Source: Candidatus Sphingomonas colombiensis (lineage in GTDB: Bacteria; Pseudomonadota; Alphaproteobacteria; Sphingomonadales; Sphingomonadaceae). From it: a stretch of DNA of 64,000 bases. The stretch is from the NCBI GenBank assembly GCA_029202845.1, contig CP119315.1, positions 2,015,001 through 2,079,000 on the forward strand, given 5' to 3'. The position numbers and the translations under genes were made by a program. The first letter of the stretch is position 1; every line of letters begins with the position of its first letter. This document shows, piece after piece, positions 26,513 to 35,296 of this stretch. Below the pieces are notes generated by a model. That model saw only the letters and a list, made by a program, of their open reading frames with translations, searched no databases and was not told the DNA's origin.

Positions 26513-27340
26513 TCAATCTTGTGGCGATCCGCGATCATCTTGCCCGTCAGCTTGCGGCGGGGGGCGATGGAAGGAGCCGCCGTGGTGTCCACCGCGCCTG
26601 CCGCCGCCGAAACCGCCCCGAACGCGCGTGTTGATCGCCGGCAGCTCGCCCGGCGTTAGAAAGCCGTCGCCATTGCGATCGAGCAACGCGAAACGCTGAT
26701 CGGCGGCTTGCATGAATTCATTGGCGTCGACGCCGCGATTGAAATTGGTGTCGGCGGCCGTCACCGGCTCGGGTAGCGCGATATAGCTCCAGCGGGCGGC
26801 GCCCTGTAGCTGCTCGCGCGCGGCCTGCGATGAAGAGCCAGAGCTTTGCCCGCTACTATCGCCGCCGCCGCCGCCTCGTCCGCCGCCGCCAAATCCGCCG
26901 CCGCCACGGCCTCCCCCGCCGCGTCCGCCGCCATGGCCGCCGCCGCCGTGCCCGCCCGATGGCGCGGCACTGTGCGTGGGGCCCGCCGCATCGCGCACGC
27001 GAATTTCGGGCACCATCTCGGTTTCGTAGAATTCGATTTCATCGGGCGCGATCTCGCCATCGCCGTTGCGATCGAGCACATGGAAAAAGCGCATCGCGTC
27101 GGCGCGGAATTCCGCGCGGTCGATCCGGCCGTCATGATTGGTATCCGCCCCGGCGAACCACGCCTTTTCGGGATGCTCGACGCGGAACGGCTCGCCCATC
27201 GGGCTGATGAACAGATAGTGCGCCTGTTCCTCGCCCTGTGGGCCGTGACGGGGCGGCCCGCCGTGATGCGGTGGGGGTGGGCGGTCGGTCGCGCATGCGC
27301 CGAGCAGCAAAGTAGCGGTCAGGATGGAAAATCGGAACAC
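26513..27340 (-). CDS. EF-hand lipoprotein with Gly-rich centre
   Basis: 275 aa from a GTG start. The signal peptide ends in a lipobox (LLGAC, Cys16), so the protein should be lipid-anchored. Four EF-hand loops: DTNHDGRIDRAEF (66-78), DRNGDGEIAPDEI (90-102), DTNFNRGVDANEF (197-209, less canonical) and DRNGDGFLTPGEL (221-233). Between the pairs lies a tract of about 32 residues, nearly all Gly with Arg, His and Phe (129-160), and the C-terminus repeats GGFGGGRRGG. It precedes the TonB receptor gene by 61 bases. Calcium binding is strongly predicted; a link to the receptor is inference. Confidence 0.85.
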   Translation of the reverse strand: MFRFSILTATLLLGACATDRPPPPHHGGPPRHGPQGEEQAHYLFISPMGEPFRVEHPEKAWFAGADTNHDGRIDRAEFRADAMRFFHVLDRNGDGEIAPDEIEFYETEMVPEIRVRDAAGPTHSAAPSGGHGGGGHGGGRGGGGRGGGGFGGGGRGGGGGDSSGQSSGSSSQAAREQLQGAARWSYIALPEPVTAADTNFNRGVDANEFMQAADQRFALLDRNGDGFLTPGELPAINTRVRGGFGGGRRGGHHGGSFHRPPPQADGQDDRGSPQD

Positions 27341-27526
27341 GCGGCACCCCCGGTTGCGGTTGTCACCACGCTTTCGGGAACGATCGTCTCGAAGATATTA
27401 CAGGATTGAAACGATTGTCGGCGGGGTGAAATGTGTCGGGCCTCCCGAACCGGAGCGCCCTTGCGCGGCCGGGGCATTTGCGGGGATAGCGGCGCGCGAA
27501 ACCACCGCCTTTTCCCCGGAGCGCCC

Positions 27527-28561
27527 GTGCCGACCGCTTACGACCTGATCCGCCCCGCCATTTTCCAGCTCGATCCCGAAAACGCGCACCGGCTGACGAT
27601 CGCGGCGCTGCGCCTGATGCCGCGCATCGCCGCGCCGGGGGTGGACGAGGCGCTGGCGGTGGAGGTCGCCGGACTGCGCTTTCCCAATCCGCTCGGCATG
27701 GCGGCGGGGTTCGACAAGGATGCGGAAGTGGCGGACGCGCTGCTCGCGCTCGGCTTCGGCTTTGCTGAGGTGGGGACGATCACGCCGTTGCCGCAACCAG
27801 GCAACCCGCGCCCGCGCCTGTTCCGGCTGACCGAGGATCGCGCGGTGATCAACCGCTTCGGCTTCAACAGCAAGGGCGGAGAGGCGGCGGCGAAGCGGCT
27901 CGCGGCGCGCGCGGGGCGGCCGGGGATCGTTGGCGTCAATATCGGCGCGAACAAGGATGCCGCCGATCGCATCGCCGATTATGTGACGATGGCGCGGTTG
28001 ATGGCGCCTTATGCGAGCTATCTCACGCTCAACATCTCCAGCCCGAACACGCCGGGGTTGCGCGCGTTGCAGGATGTCGGGGCGCTCCATGATCTGCTCG
28101 ATCGCGTGCTGGCGGCGATCGCGGATACGCCCGTCCCGGTGTTCCTGAAGGTCGCGCCCGATCTCCAGCCGGCCGATGTGGACGCGATCGCGCGCGCCGC
28201 ACTCGACCGGCGGCTAGGCGCGCTGATGGTGAGCAACACGACGATTACCCGGCCGCCGCTCCGCTCGACGCATGCGGGGGAGGGGGGCGGCCTGTCCGGT
28301 GAGCCGTTGCGGCTGCTGGCGCTGGAGCGGCTGCGCGACTTCCGCACGGCGACGGGCGGCAAGTTGCCGCTGGTGGCGATCGGCGGCATCGCCACCGCCG
28401 ACCATGCGTGGGAGAGCATCCGCGCGGGGGCGAGCCTCGTCCAGCTCTATAGTGCGATGGTGTATGAAGGGCCGGGCATTGCGCGCCGCATCGTGCGCGG
28501 GCTGGCGGAACGCGTGCGGCGCGAGGGGCTGCGGTCGATTGGGGAAGTGGTGGGGGTGTAG
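27527..28561 (+). CDS. pyrD: dihydroorotate dehydrogenase (quinone), class 2
   Basis: 344 aa from GTG 27527, which has CGGAG 6 bases upstream; an earlier frame-open stretch is not protein-like. The N-terminal helices (YDLIRPAIFQLDPENAHRL) mark the membrane-bound, quinone-using class 2. FMN and substrate motifs are FPNPLGMAAGFDKD, NRFGFNSKGG, NISSPNTPGLR with the catalytic Ser, and SNTTI; GGIATADHAWESIRAGAS binds the FMN phosphate. It catalyses the fourth step of pyrimidine synthesis. It stands alone, divergent from the EF-hand gene. Confidence 0.97.
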   Translation: MPTAYDLIRPAIFQLDPENAHRLTIAALRLMPRIAAPGVDEALAVEVAGLRFPNPLGMAAGFDKDAEVADALLALGFGFAEVGTITPLPQPGNPRPRLFRLTEDRAVINRFGFNSKGGEAAAKRLAARAGRPGIVGVNIGANKDAADRIADYVTMARLMAPYASYLTLNISSPNTPGLRALQDVGALHDLLDRVLAAIADTPVPVFLKVAPDLQPADVDAIARAALDRRLGALMVSNTTITRPPLRSTHAGEGGGLSGEPLRLLALERLRDFRTATGGKLPLVAIGGIATADHAWESIRAGASLVQLYSAMVYEGPGIARRIVRGLAERVRREGLRSIGEVVGV

Positions 28562-28578
28562 CGGCGGGTGGCAGCCGT

Positions 28579-28618
28579 TTCTAACTGGCTTGACGTTTTT
28601 CAAGAGCCGCCGTTAGAT
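28579..28618 (+). repeat. attC-like hairpin, left of the low-GC cassette
   Basis: TTCTAAC at 28579 and GTTAGAT at 28612 are complementary outer boxes of the RYYYAAC/GTTRRRY type. Inside, GGCTTGA (28587) pairs with TCAAGAGCC (28600) with two extra bases on one side, as in integron attC sites. At 40 bp it is shorter than most attC sites and may be a chance hairpin or a degenerate site. Confidence 0.35.
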
Positions 28619-28646
28619 TGATGCGGAGCGGGAAGCGGGAGTGGTA

Positions 28647-29057
28647 ATGTTTCGAAAAGTATGTGCGTTCTTGATAGCGCCCATGCCAGTCGCGGCATTC
28701 CAGTCCGTCGTTGTCTCGCTATGGCCAAAACATGGAATGGGTATCTTCGAACACCCATCCTCTATGTTCGTAGCGCTGTGTTTAATCTTCTATTTCTTTG
28801 GTCTGATGGTGGGCGCGCCGCTCTGGCTTTTAGTTATTAGAAGACAGCTTGCAACATGGCCGAGATATGCGTTCTATGGTTCAGTAGTAACCGCCCCATT
28901 GGTTGTTTCTTGCATCTGGGTGGGCTTCCACGGAAAACTCGCGCTTTTCGCTATCGTCTACGACACACTTCTTTTTGGCGTGGGTGGAGCCGTTGCGGGA
29001 GCAACATACTGGCTTGTTCGCCGCCCCGATCAATCAAGAGGCGCCTTGGCTCGCTAA
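28647..29057 (+). CDS. low-GC integral membrane protein, unknown
   Basis: 136 aa with four hydrophobic segments (about residues 4-26, 40-64, 74-94, 98-122) and no recognised family. The ATG at 28647 has GGGAG 6 bases upstream. Its base use is clearly different from the neighbours: many A/T-ending codons (tta, aaa, ata, gtt) in a very GC-rich region, which suggests acquisition from elsewhere. It is bracketed by two sequences with integron-like core boxes, at 28579-28618 and 29053-29097. From 29098 to 29174 nothing is seen before the CoA-transferase gene. Confidence 0.7.
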   Translation: MFRKVCAFLIAPMPVAAFQSVVVSLWPKHGMGIFEHPSSMFVALCLIFYFFGLMVGAPLWLLVIRRQLATWPRYAFYGSVVTAPLVVSCIWVGFHGKLALFAIVYDTLLFGVGGAVAGATYWLVRRPDQSRGALAR

Positions 29058-29097
29058 ACCGCTCAGCCCGAGCGGCAGAAGCACACCATCGTTAGGT
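29053..29097 (+). repeat. attC-like sequence, right of the low-GC cassette
   Basis: GCTAAAC at 29053 (overlapping the stop codon) and GTTAGGT at 29091 fit RYYYAAC/GTTRRRY with one mismatch. The inner hairpin CCGCTC/GAGCGG (29059-29064 with 29070-29075) is off-centre. GTTAGGTGC resembles the downstream end of known attC sites. Weak evidence on its own. Confidence 0.28.
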
Positions 29098-29174
29098 GCT
29101 GACGTGATCCCTTAATCCGTCATTCCACCTTCCACCCAATAGTCGCGATAATTTCACGCCTGTCCGGCGTCCGC

Positions 29175-30284
29175 TTACCCGGGGCGCCTCGGCGAGCCCT
29201 TGGTCCCCACCATTCGCTCCCCGTCGATAACGATCGGCCCGGCCACGCCGGGCAGGCCATCGAGCGACAATCGCATCCCGCGCGCGATCACCTGTGGGTC
29301 GGCGAATACTTCGTCGACATTGTTGATCGGTCCCGCCGGTACGCCGGCCGCTTCAAGCGCATCGGCTAGCTCCGCCTTGTGCCAGTCGAGGATGGTGCGG
29401 GTCAGGATCGGGATCAGCGCATCGCGGTTCGCCAGCCGCGCGGGGTTGGTGGCGAAGCGCGGATCGTCCGCCAGCGGGAGGTTCAGCACCGCGCAGAGCT
29501 TCGCGAACTGCGAATCATTGCCCACCGCGATGATCAGCTCGCCATCGGCGCAGGCGAACGCCTGATAGGGGGTGAGGTTGGCGTGGCCGTTGCCCATGCG
29601 GTGCGGCACCTTGCCGCTCGCCATCCAGTTGAGCGCCTGATTGGCCAGCACCGCCACCTGCGTGTCGAGCAGCGCCATGTCGATATGCGCGCCTTCGCCG
29701 CTCATGTCGCGGCGGCGCAACGCGGCGAGGATGGCGACCGCCGAATAGACGCCGGTGAAGATGTCCGCATAGGCGAGGCCGGTCTTTTGCGGCGCGCCGT
29801 CCGGCTCGCCCGTCAGCGACATGATGCCGCCCATGCCCTGAATGATGAAGTCATATCCCGCGCGATGGGCATAAGGCCCGGTCTGCCCGAAGCCGGTGAT
29901 CGAGCAGACGATCAGCTTCGGATTGGCGGCGCGCAAAGTGGCCGCGTCGAGACCGTATTTGACGAGGCCGCCGACCTTGTAATTCTCGATCACCACATCG
30001 GCATCGGCGATCAGCCGCTTCACCGCCGCTTGCCCTTCCGGGGTGGCGATATCGATCGCGACGCTGGTCTTCCCGCGATTGGTGGAATGGTAATAAGCCG
30101 CGTCGAGCGAATTGCCGTCGGCGTCATGAAGGAACGGTGGCCCCCAGTGGCGAGTGTCGTCGCCGGGGCCGGGGCGCTCGACCTTCGTCACCTCCGCACC
30201 GAGATCGGCGAGCAACTGTCCGCACCACGGGCCGGCGAGAATCCGCGCGAGTTCCACAACGCGAATACCTTCCAGCGGCTTCAT
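29175..30284 (-). CDS. CaiB/BaiF family (class III) CoA transferase
   Basis: 369 aa. ATG 30284 has GGGGAG upstream and gives the family N-terminus MKPLEGIRVVELARILAGPW. The CoA-binding region has LADLGAEVTKVERPGPGDDTR, and the catalytic Asp lies in the conserved stretch near GYDFIIQGMGG; NRGKTSVAIDIATPEGQ and VVIENYKVGG are also typical. Enzymes of this class move CoA between carboxylic acids such as succinate and oxalate, carnitine or aromatic acids. No neighbouring gene indicates the substrate. It is divergent from the exported protein at 30413. Confidence 0.92.
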   Translation of the reverse strand: MKPLEGIRVVELARILAGPWCGQLLADLGAEVTKVERPGPGDDTRHWGPPFLHDADGNSLDAAYYHSTNRGKTSVAIDIATPEGQAAVKRLIADADVVIENYKVGGLVKYGLDAATLRAANPKLIVCSITGFGQTGPYAHRAGYDFIIQGMGGIMSLTGEPDGAPQKTGLAYADIFTGVYSAVAILAALRRRDMSGEGAHIDMALLDTQVAVLANQALNWMASGKVPHRMGNGHANLTPYQAFACADGELIIAVGNDSQFAKLCAVLNLPLADDPRFATNPARLANRDALIPILTRTILDWHKAELADALEAAGVPAGPINNVDEVFADPQVIARGMRLSLDGLPGVAGPIVIDGERMVGTKGSPRRPG

Positions 30285-30412
30285 GCACGGCTCCCCTGTC
30301 CAATCATTGGGACGATTGACTAGGCGGGATGGCGCGGGCTTACCAGCCCGGCGGAGCGGAACATTCATCGCCGTCCGCGCGTCTCGCTGGCTGGCGATAT
30401 CGGGGGAAGTTC

Positions 30413-31126
30413 ATGCGGATTGCGATGGGATTGGCGCTTACGGTGAGCGTGGCGACGGGCGCGCTGGCGCAATCCGGCGGCGCGGCGCAGGATTACAAAT
30501 TTCTCTACGGCTACCCACCGGCGGCGGCGCGGATCCCGGCACTGCGCACCTGGCTGGAGGCGGATAGTACGAAGCTGCGTGCCGCCACGGCGCGCGACGC
30601 GGCGGAAGCGCGGCGGCAAGCGCGCAAGAGCGGCTTCCCCTATCGCAAATATGAGACGCAGAAGACCTGGCAGCTGGTGACGAACACGCAGCGCTTCATA
30701 AGCCTGTCGGGCAAATTCTATAGCTATACCGGCGGCGCGCACGGCAATTCCGGATCGCTGGGGATGTTGTGGGACAAAGCGACTGGTCGCCGGTTGGAGC
30801 CGAAGCAGGTGTTCACTTCGATCGCCGCATTGCACGCCGCCGTGACGGCGCCATTCTGTGCGGCGCTGAATAGCGAGCGGACCAGCAGACGCGGCGCGGC
30901 GCCGTCGGGCGATGGGACGTTCGACAAATGCCCGAATGTCGATGAACTCACCTTGCTGCTGGGTTCGTCGAATGGCAGCCGGATCAATCGCATCGGGCTG
31001 ATTGCCGATCCCTATGTCGCCGGGCCCTATGCCGAGGGCAGTTATGAGGTGACGCTGCCGGTGACGCCGGTGCTGCTCAATGCAGTGAAACCGGCATATC
31101 GCGCGGCATTCGAGATCGGGCGATAA
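30413..31126 (+). CDS. exported DUF4163/DUF3298-like protein
   Basis: 237 aa. A signal peptide (MRIAMGLALTVSVATGALAQ) is followed by about 80 helical, basic residues and then SLSGKFYSYTGGAHGNSGSL. The YTGGAHGN box is the hallmark of the DUF4163/DUF3298 fold found in RsiV and PdaC, where the domain binds lysozyme or peptidoglycan fragments. The ATG has GGGGGAAG 5 bases upstream. It probably resides in the periplasm; no function is assigned. A polytopic membrane gene follows 45 bases later. Confidence 0.78.
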   Translation: MRIAMGLALTVSVATGALAQSGGAAQDYKFLYGYPPAAARIPALRTWLEADSTKLRAATARDAAEARRQARKSGFPYRKYETQKTWQLVTNTQRFISLSGKFYSYTGGAHGNSGSLGMLWDKATGRRLEPKQVFTSIAALHAAVTAPFCAALNSERTSRRGAAPSGDGTFDKCPNVDELTLLLGSSNGSRINRIGLIADPYVAGPYAEGSYEVTLPVTPVLLNAVKPAYRAAFEIGR

Positions 31127-31171
31127 CCGCGCACCGTTTCCAATTTTCGCGGACCGACTTACGCCGGAGAA

Positions 31172-32575
31172 ATGGAGCGCGATTCGCAGCCGTCGGCTTT
31201 TCCCGCAACGCGCGTGGCGGCGGCGCTGGTGCCGCTGTTTATCGCCTGTGCGGGGACGCTCGCTTACTGGCCCGGCCTCGTCACCTGGGATTCGCTGCGC
31301 CAATATGATCAGGCGCTGAGCGGCGATTTCGATGACTGGCATCCGCCGGCGATGGAATGGGTGTGGCGGCAATTGCTGCCGCTCGCGCACGGCCCGGCCC
31401 CGATGCTGGTGCTGCAACTCGGGCTCTATGCGCTGGGCTTCACGCTGCTGATTCTCGCGGCGGTGCGGGCCGGATGGGGGCGCCGTGCGCTCGCTATCGG
31501 CTGCGTCGCGCTGTTGCCGCTATCGGCCGCGCTGATGGCGACGATCATCAAGGACAGCCTGATGACCGGCGCATTGCTGGCGGCGGCGGGGCTATGCGCG
31601 ATCGCCGATCAGCGCGCGACGGGGAAAGGGGCGATGCGGCTGGCCGCGCTCGCGCTGCTGCTGTTTGCCTCCATGCTGCGCTTCAATGCCGTATTCGCGA
31701 CGCTGCCGCTCGCGCTGTGGACTCTGCCCGAAGCGTGGCGGGGGCGGCCGATACGGATGGCGGGAAGCGCGGTGCTGCTGCTCGCGCTGCTGGCGGCGGC
31801 GATGCCCCTCGCCAACCGGCTGACGGCGGCCAAGCCGAGCGGGGTGGAGATGTCGCTGATCATCTTCGATCTTGGTGGCATCACCTATCATTCGGGTGAG
31901 GATCAATTCCCGGCGCTGCGGGTGAAGGACGCGGTGGCGGTCAACCGGCATTGCTACACGCCCGTAAAATGGGACAGCTATGCCTGGTGGGTCGATGAGC
32001 CGTGCCCGATCGGCTTCGAACGGGTGCGCCGCGCCTTCGCCGCGCAACATATCGAGCCGCACCTGTTCTGGTTGCGCGCGATCCTGCGTCACCCGATCGC
32101 TTATGCCGAGCACCGGCTGGCGCATTGGAACGTCGAGACGCGCTTCCTGGCGCTCGATTCGGTCGATCGGCCGGTGCAGGTCACGGCACCGCCCAACGAA
32201 TGGGGTTTTGCCGTAACCCCCAACGCGATCGTGCGCGCGGTCGATCGGCTGGCGTGCCTGAGCGCAGAGACGCCGCTTGGCTGGCCGTGCGTGTGGATCG
32301 CGGCGATGATCGGGCTGTTGTGGGCCGGGGGTTCGGGATTTCCGACGCGAGTACTGGCGTGGTCGGCGCTGCTGTACGGGCTAGGTTATGCGCCGCTCGG
32401 CGTGGCGGCGGAGCTGCGATACTATCTGTGGACGATGATCGCCGGGGCGCTCGCGCTGGTGCTGGCGGTGGGGGACTGGCGCGGCGCTGCGTCGCGCGGG
32501 ATGTGGGCGCGCCTCGTTGCGCCACCGATGGTGGTGGCGATCGTCGCGATCGGGTTTCGGGCGATCAACGGTTAG
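31172..32575 (+). CDS. polytopic membrane protein, GT-C-like, unknown
   Basis: 467 aa with about ten hydrophobic segments. After the first comes TWDSLRQYDQALSGDFDDWH, an extracytoplasmic loop with acidic residues that resembles the first loop of GT-C glycosyltransferases and DUF6020-like proteins. A large soluble loop with several Cys residues (about 225-330) lies between the sixth and seventh segments. No catalytic motif can be named with confidence. It may transfer a sugar or lipid-linked group in the envelope. It converges on nusG across a set of hairpins. Confidence 0.7.
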   Translation: MERDSQPSAFPATRVAAALVPLFIACAGTLAYWPGLVTWDSLRQYDQALSGDFDDWHPPAMEWVWRQLLPLAHGPAPMLVLQLGLYALGFTLLILAAVRAGWGRRALAIGCVALLPLSAALMATIIKDSLMTGALLAAAGLCAIADQRATGKGAMRLAALALLLFASMLRFNAVFATLPLALWTLPEAWRGRPIRMAGSAVLLLALLAAAMPLANRLTAAKPSGVEMSLIIFDLGGITYHSGEDQFPALRVKDAVAVNRHCYTPVKWDSYAWWVDEPCPIGFERVRRAFAAQHIEPHLFWLRAILRHPIAYAEHRLAHWNVETRFLALDSVDRPVQVTAPPNEWGFAVTPNAIVRAVDRLACLSAETPLGWPCVWIAAMIGLLWAGGSGFPTRVLAWSALLYGLGYAPLGVAAELRYYLWTMIAGALALVLAVGDWRGAASRGMWARLVAPPMVVAIVAIGFRAING

Positions 32576-32626
32576 GCGCGCGCGAACTTAGGGCTTGCGA
32601 CGGATGTAGGAGATAATCTGCAGAGG

Positions 32627-32719
32627 CCCGACGCGGGAGTGAATCCCGCGTCGTCGGGCAGGTTCGCTGCGCGACCTGCCGGCCGGGCCTGGCGGTCTAA
32701 CGGATAGCGTGGCTATCCG
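32627..32719. terminator. three consecutive hairpins between convergent genes
   Basis: In order: CCCGACGCGGGA with its complement (32627-32658, a 9-bp perfect inner stem and a flanking CCCGA/TCGGG); GGCAGGT/ACCTGCC (32657-32680); CGGATAGC/GCTATCCG (32701-32719). They lie between the membrane gene (+) and nusG (-) and probably end transcription from both sides. The first shares its GACGCGGGA arm with the hairpin at 23738. Confidence 0.55.
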
Positions 32720-32734
32720 CGTGCCGCCTGCGCC

Positions 32735-33271
32735 TTACTTGCTGCGTTCGACCTGTTCGAAATCCAGCTCGACCGGGGTGGCGCGGCCGAAGATCGACAC
32801 GGAGACCTTGACCTTCGACTTGTCGAAATCGAGCTCTTCGACGGTGCCGTTGAAGCTCGCGAACGGGCCGTCGAGCACCTTCACCGAATCGCCGATCTCG
32901 TAATCGATCTTCACCGAATGCTTCGGTGCGGCGGCGGCCTCGTCCTTCGAATTGAGCATCCGCGCGGCTTCTGCGTCACTGATCGCCTGCGGCTTGCCCG
33001 ACGAACCGAGGAAGCCGGTCACGCGTGGCGTGTTCTTCACCAGGTGATAGACGTCGTCGTTCATGCTGAGCTTGGCCAGCACGTAGCCGGGCATGAACTT
33101 GCGCTCGACCGCCACCTTCTTGCCGCGACGCGCCTCGGTCACGGTTTCGGTCGGCACCTCGATCTGCTCCACGAGCTGCTCGAGGCCGAGGCGCGCGGCC
33201 TCGGTCAGGATCGTATCGCGGACCTTGCCCTCGAAACCGGAATAAGCGTGGATGATGTACCAGCGCGCCAT
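32735..33271 (-). CDS. nusG: transcription termination/antitermination protein NusG
   Basis: 178 aa, standard length. The NGN domain starts MARWYIIHAYSGFEGKVRD and contains RKFMPGYVLAKLSMND and VTGFLGSSGKPQAIS; the C-terminal KOW domain has IGDSVKVLDGPFASFNGTVEE and ends FEQVERSK. NusG ties RNA polymerase to Rho and to ribosomes. secE lies 19 bases upstream, the usual order. The ribosomal rplKAJL genes that commonly follow are not here; instead the gene faces a convergent membrane gene. Confidence 0.98.
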   Translation of the reverse strand: MARWYIIHAYSGFEGKVRDTILTEAARLGLEQLVEQIEVPTETVTEARRGKKVAVERKFMPGYVLAKLSMNDDVYHLVKNTPRVTGFLGSSGKPQAISDAEAARMLNSKDEAAAAPKHSVKIDYEIGDSVKVLDGPFASFNGTVEELDFDKSKVKVSVSIFGRATPVELDFEQVERSK

Positions 33272-33290
33272 GTGCGTGAAACCTTGTCCC

Positions 33291-33488
33291 TTACTTCGCG
33301 AGGCTCAACAGGCCCTTCACGAGCTGATCGAAAAGCGTATCGACGCCCAGGAAGAACAGCGCGAGGAGCGTCGTCATGATCAGGACCATTACCGCGGTCA
33401 TGATCGTTTCGCGCCGTGTCGGCCAGACAACCTTGCGCGTCTCGGCCTGAACCTGACGGATGAATTCGATCGGGGACGTCTTCGCCAC
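33291..33488 (-). CDS. secE: preprotein translocase subunit SecE
   Basis: 65 aa from GTG 33488 with GAAGG about 9 bases upstream. The sequence AKTSPIEFIRQVQAETRKVV and WPTRRETIMTAVMV is the amphipathic helix and hinge of SecE, followed by one membrane helix (VLIMTTLLALFFLGVDTLF). It forms the SecYEG channel. It pairs with nusG 19 bases downstream. The tRNA-Trp gene that often sits before secE in this class is 13 kb away in this window. Confidence 0.95.
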   Translation of the reverse strand: MAKTSPIEFIRQVQAETRKVVWPTRRETIMTAVMVLIMTTLLALFFLGVDTLFDQLVKGLLSLAK

Positions 33489-33706
33489 TGTGCGTGCCTT
33501 CGCAAACGTGCCGAGCGAGGCATAAGACCGCCACCGCTTCCCTTTCATCAGGGAAACGGCGAAAGCCCGTCCTCGCTGTCGGATGGGTTGCGGAAATAGC
33601 GTCGCCTTCGCCCGAAGGCAAGGGGCACGCGCGAGCATCCGTCATAACCCGCGCGATCCCGCAAGCGGCTTGCGCTGGCGGGCGCTTCCGATCATCGTTG
33701 CCCGTG

Positions 33707-35296
33707 ATGGCGACCCTCGCAGCCAATTCCTATCCGCCGCCCCTGCTCGATGCCGCGCTGGCGCTGCACGACGGGCAGCTTCACATCGCGGAGCCGCTGC
33801 TCAAGCAATATCTGAAGCGCGATCCGTTCGATGCGCGGGCGATCCGCATGTTGGCGGAGCTGGCGGGGCGGATCGGGCGCAATCGCGATGCGGAGAATCT
33901 GCTGCGCCGCGCGCTGGAGCTGGCGCCGGCATTTACCGCGGCGCGCGCCAATCTGGCGTTGGTGCTCTATCGCCAGAATCGCGCGCCTGAGGCGCTGGCG
34001 GAACTCGACGAGCTGCTCGCGACCGAGCCGGATCATGTCGGCCATGCCAATCTGAAGGCGGCGGCGCTGGGGCGGCTCGGCGGGTTCGAGGAAGCGATCG
34101 CGCTGTACGAAGGCGTGTTGGCCGCTGCGCCACAGCAGCCAAAAGTCTGGATGAGCTACGGCCATATGCTCAAGACGGTCGGGCGGCAGGCGGATGGCGT
34201 CGCCGCCTATCGTCGTGCGATCGCGCTTCAGCCAACGCTTGGCGAGGCGTGGTGGAGCCTCGCCAACCTGAAGACGGTGCGGTTCGACGATGCGGATATC
34301 GCCGCGATGGAGGCGGGGAGGGGCACGCAGGGTCTTGCGGAGGACGACGCCCTCCACCTCGATTTCGCGCTGGGCAAGGCGCTGGAGGATCGCGGGCAGG
34401 CGGATCGGGCGTTCGCGCATTACGCGGCCGGCAATGCCGCGCGGCGCGGGCAATTGGGCTATGACGCCTCGGTGATCGCGGGGCGGGTGGATGCCTCGAT
34501 CGAATTGCTGACGCCGGCCTTTTTCGCTGAACGCGCCGGCTGGGGCTGCCCGGCGCCGGACCCGATCTTCATCCTGGGCATGCCGCGCGCGGGATCGACC
34601 CTGATCGAGCAGATATTGTCGAGCCACAGCGCCGTGGAGGGGACGACCGAGCTTCCCGATCTTCCCGCGATGGTGCGGCGCGTGGCGGATTATCCGCATG
34701 GGCTTGCCAGCCTTACGCGCAAAGAGGCAGCCGAACTTGGCGAGGAATATCTGCGCCGGGCGGCGGTGCAGCGGCGCACCGGGCGACCGTTTTTCATCGA
34801 CAAGCTGCCGAACAACTGGCTCCACGTGCCGCTGATTCGGCTGATCCTGCCCAACGCGCGGATCATCGATGCGAGGCGCGATCCGCGTGCGTGCTGCTTC
34901 TCCAATTTCAAGCAGCATTTCGCGCGGGGCCAGTCGTTCAGCTACGCGCTAGACGACATGGGGCGCTATTATCGCGACTACGTGCGGTTGATGGCCCATC
35001 TCGATGCGGTGCAGCCGGGGCAGGTCCATCGCGTGATCCATGAGCACCTGGTCGAGGCGCCGGAAGCGGGGATTCGCGGCCTGCTCGATCAACTTGATCT
35101 GCCGTTCGAGACGGCCTGTCTGTCGTTCCACGAGACTGAGCGCGCCGTCCGCACCGCCAGCTCTGAGCAGGTGCGCCAGCCGATGTTCCGTGGCGGTGAT
35201 ACCGCGTGGCAACCCTTCGCCGCGCATCTCGCGTCGCTCTATGCCGCGTTGGGCGACGTGATCGCCCGCTATCCCGAAGCGCCCGCCTTTTCATGA
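33707..35296 (+). CDS. tetratricopeptide repeat protein with sulfotransferase domain
   Basis: 529 aa. Residues about 1-220 are at least five TPR units, for example FDARAIRMLAELAGRIGRNR and EALAELDELLATEPDHVGHA. The C-terminal half is a P-loop sulfotransferase: ILGMPRAGSTLIEQILSSHS holds the 5'-phosphosulfate site, and NARIIDARRDPRACCFSNFK the 3'-phosphate site with its Arg and Ser. Such fusions are common in alphaproteobacteria and may sulfate proteins, lipids or polysaccharides. ATG 33707 starts the first TPR. The stop overlaps the NRAMP-like gene (ATGA). Confidence 0.88.
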   Translation: MATLAANSYPPPLLDAALALHDGQLHIAEPLLKQYLKRDPFDARAIRMLAELAGRIGRNRDAENLLRRALELAPAFTAARANLALVLYRQNRAPEALAELDELLATEPDHVGHANLKAAALGRLGGFEEAIALYEGVLAAAPQQPKVWMSYGHMLKTVGRQADGVAAYRRAIALQPTLGEAWWSLANLKTVRFDDADIAAMEAGRGTQGLAEDDALHLDFALGKALEDRGQADRAFAHYAAGNAARRGQLGYDASVIAGRVDASIELLTPAFFAERAGWGCPAPDPIFILGMPRAGSTLIEQILSSHSAVEGTTELPDLPAMVRRVADYPHGLASLTRKEAAELGEEYLRRAAVQRRTGRPFFIDKLPNNWLHVPLIRLILPNARIIDARRDPRACCFSNFKQHFARGQSFSYALDDMGRYYRDYVRLMAHLDAVQPGQVHRVIHEHLVEAPEAGIRGLLDQLDLPFETACLSFHETERAVRTASSEQVRQPMFRGGDTAWQPFAAHLASLYAALGDVIARYPEAPAFS

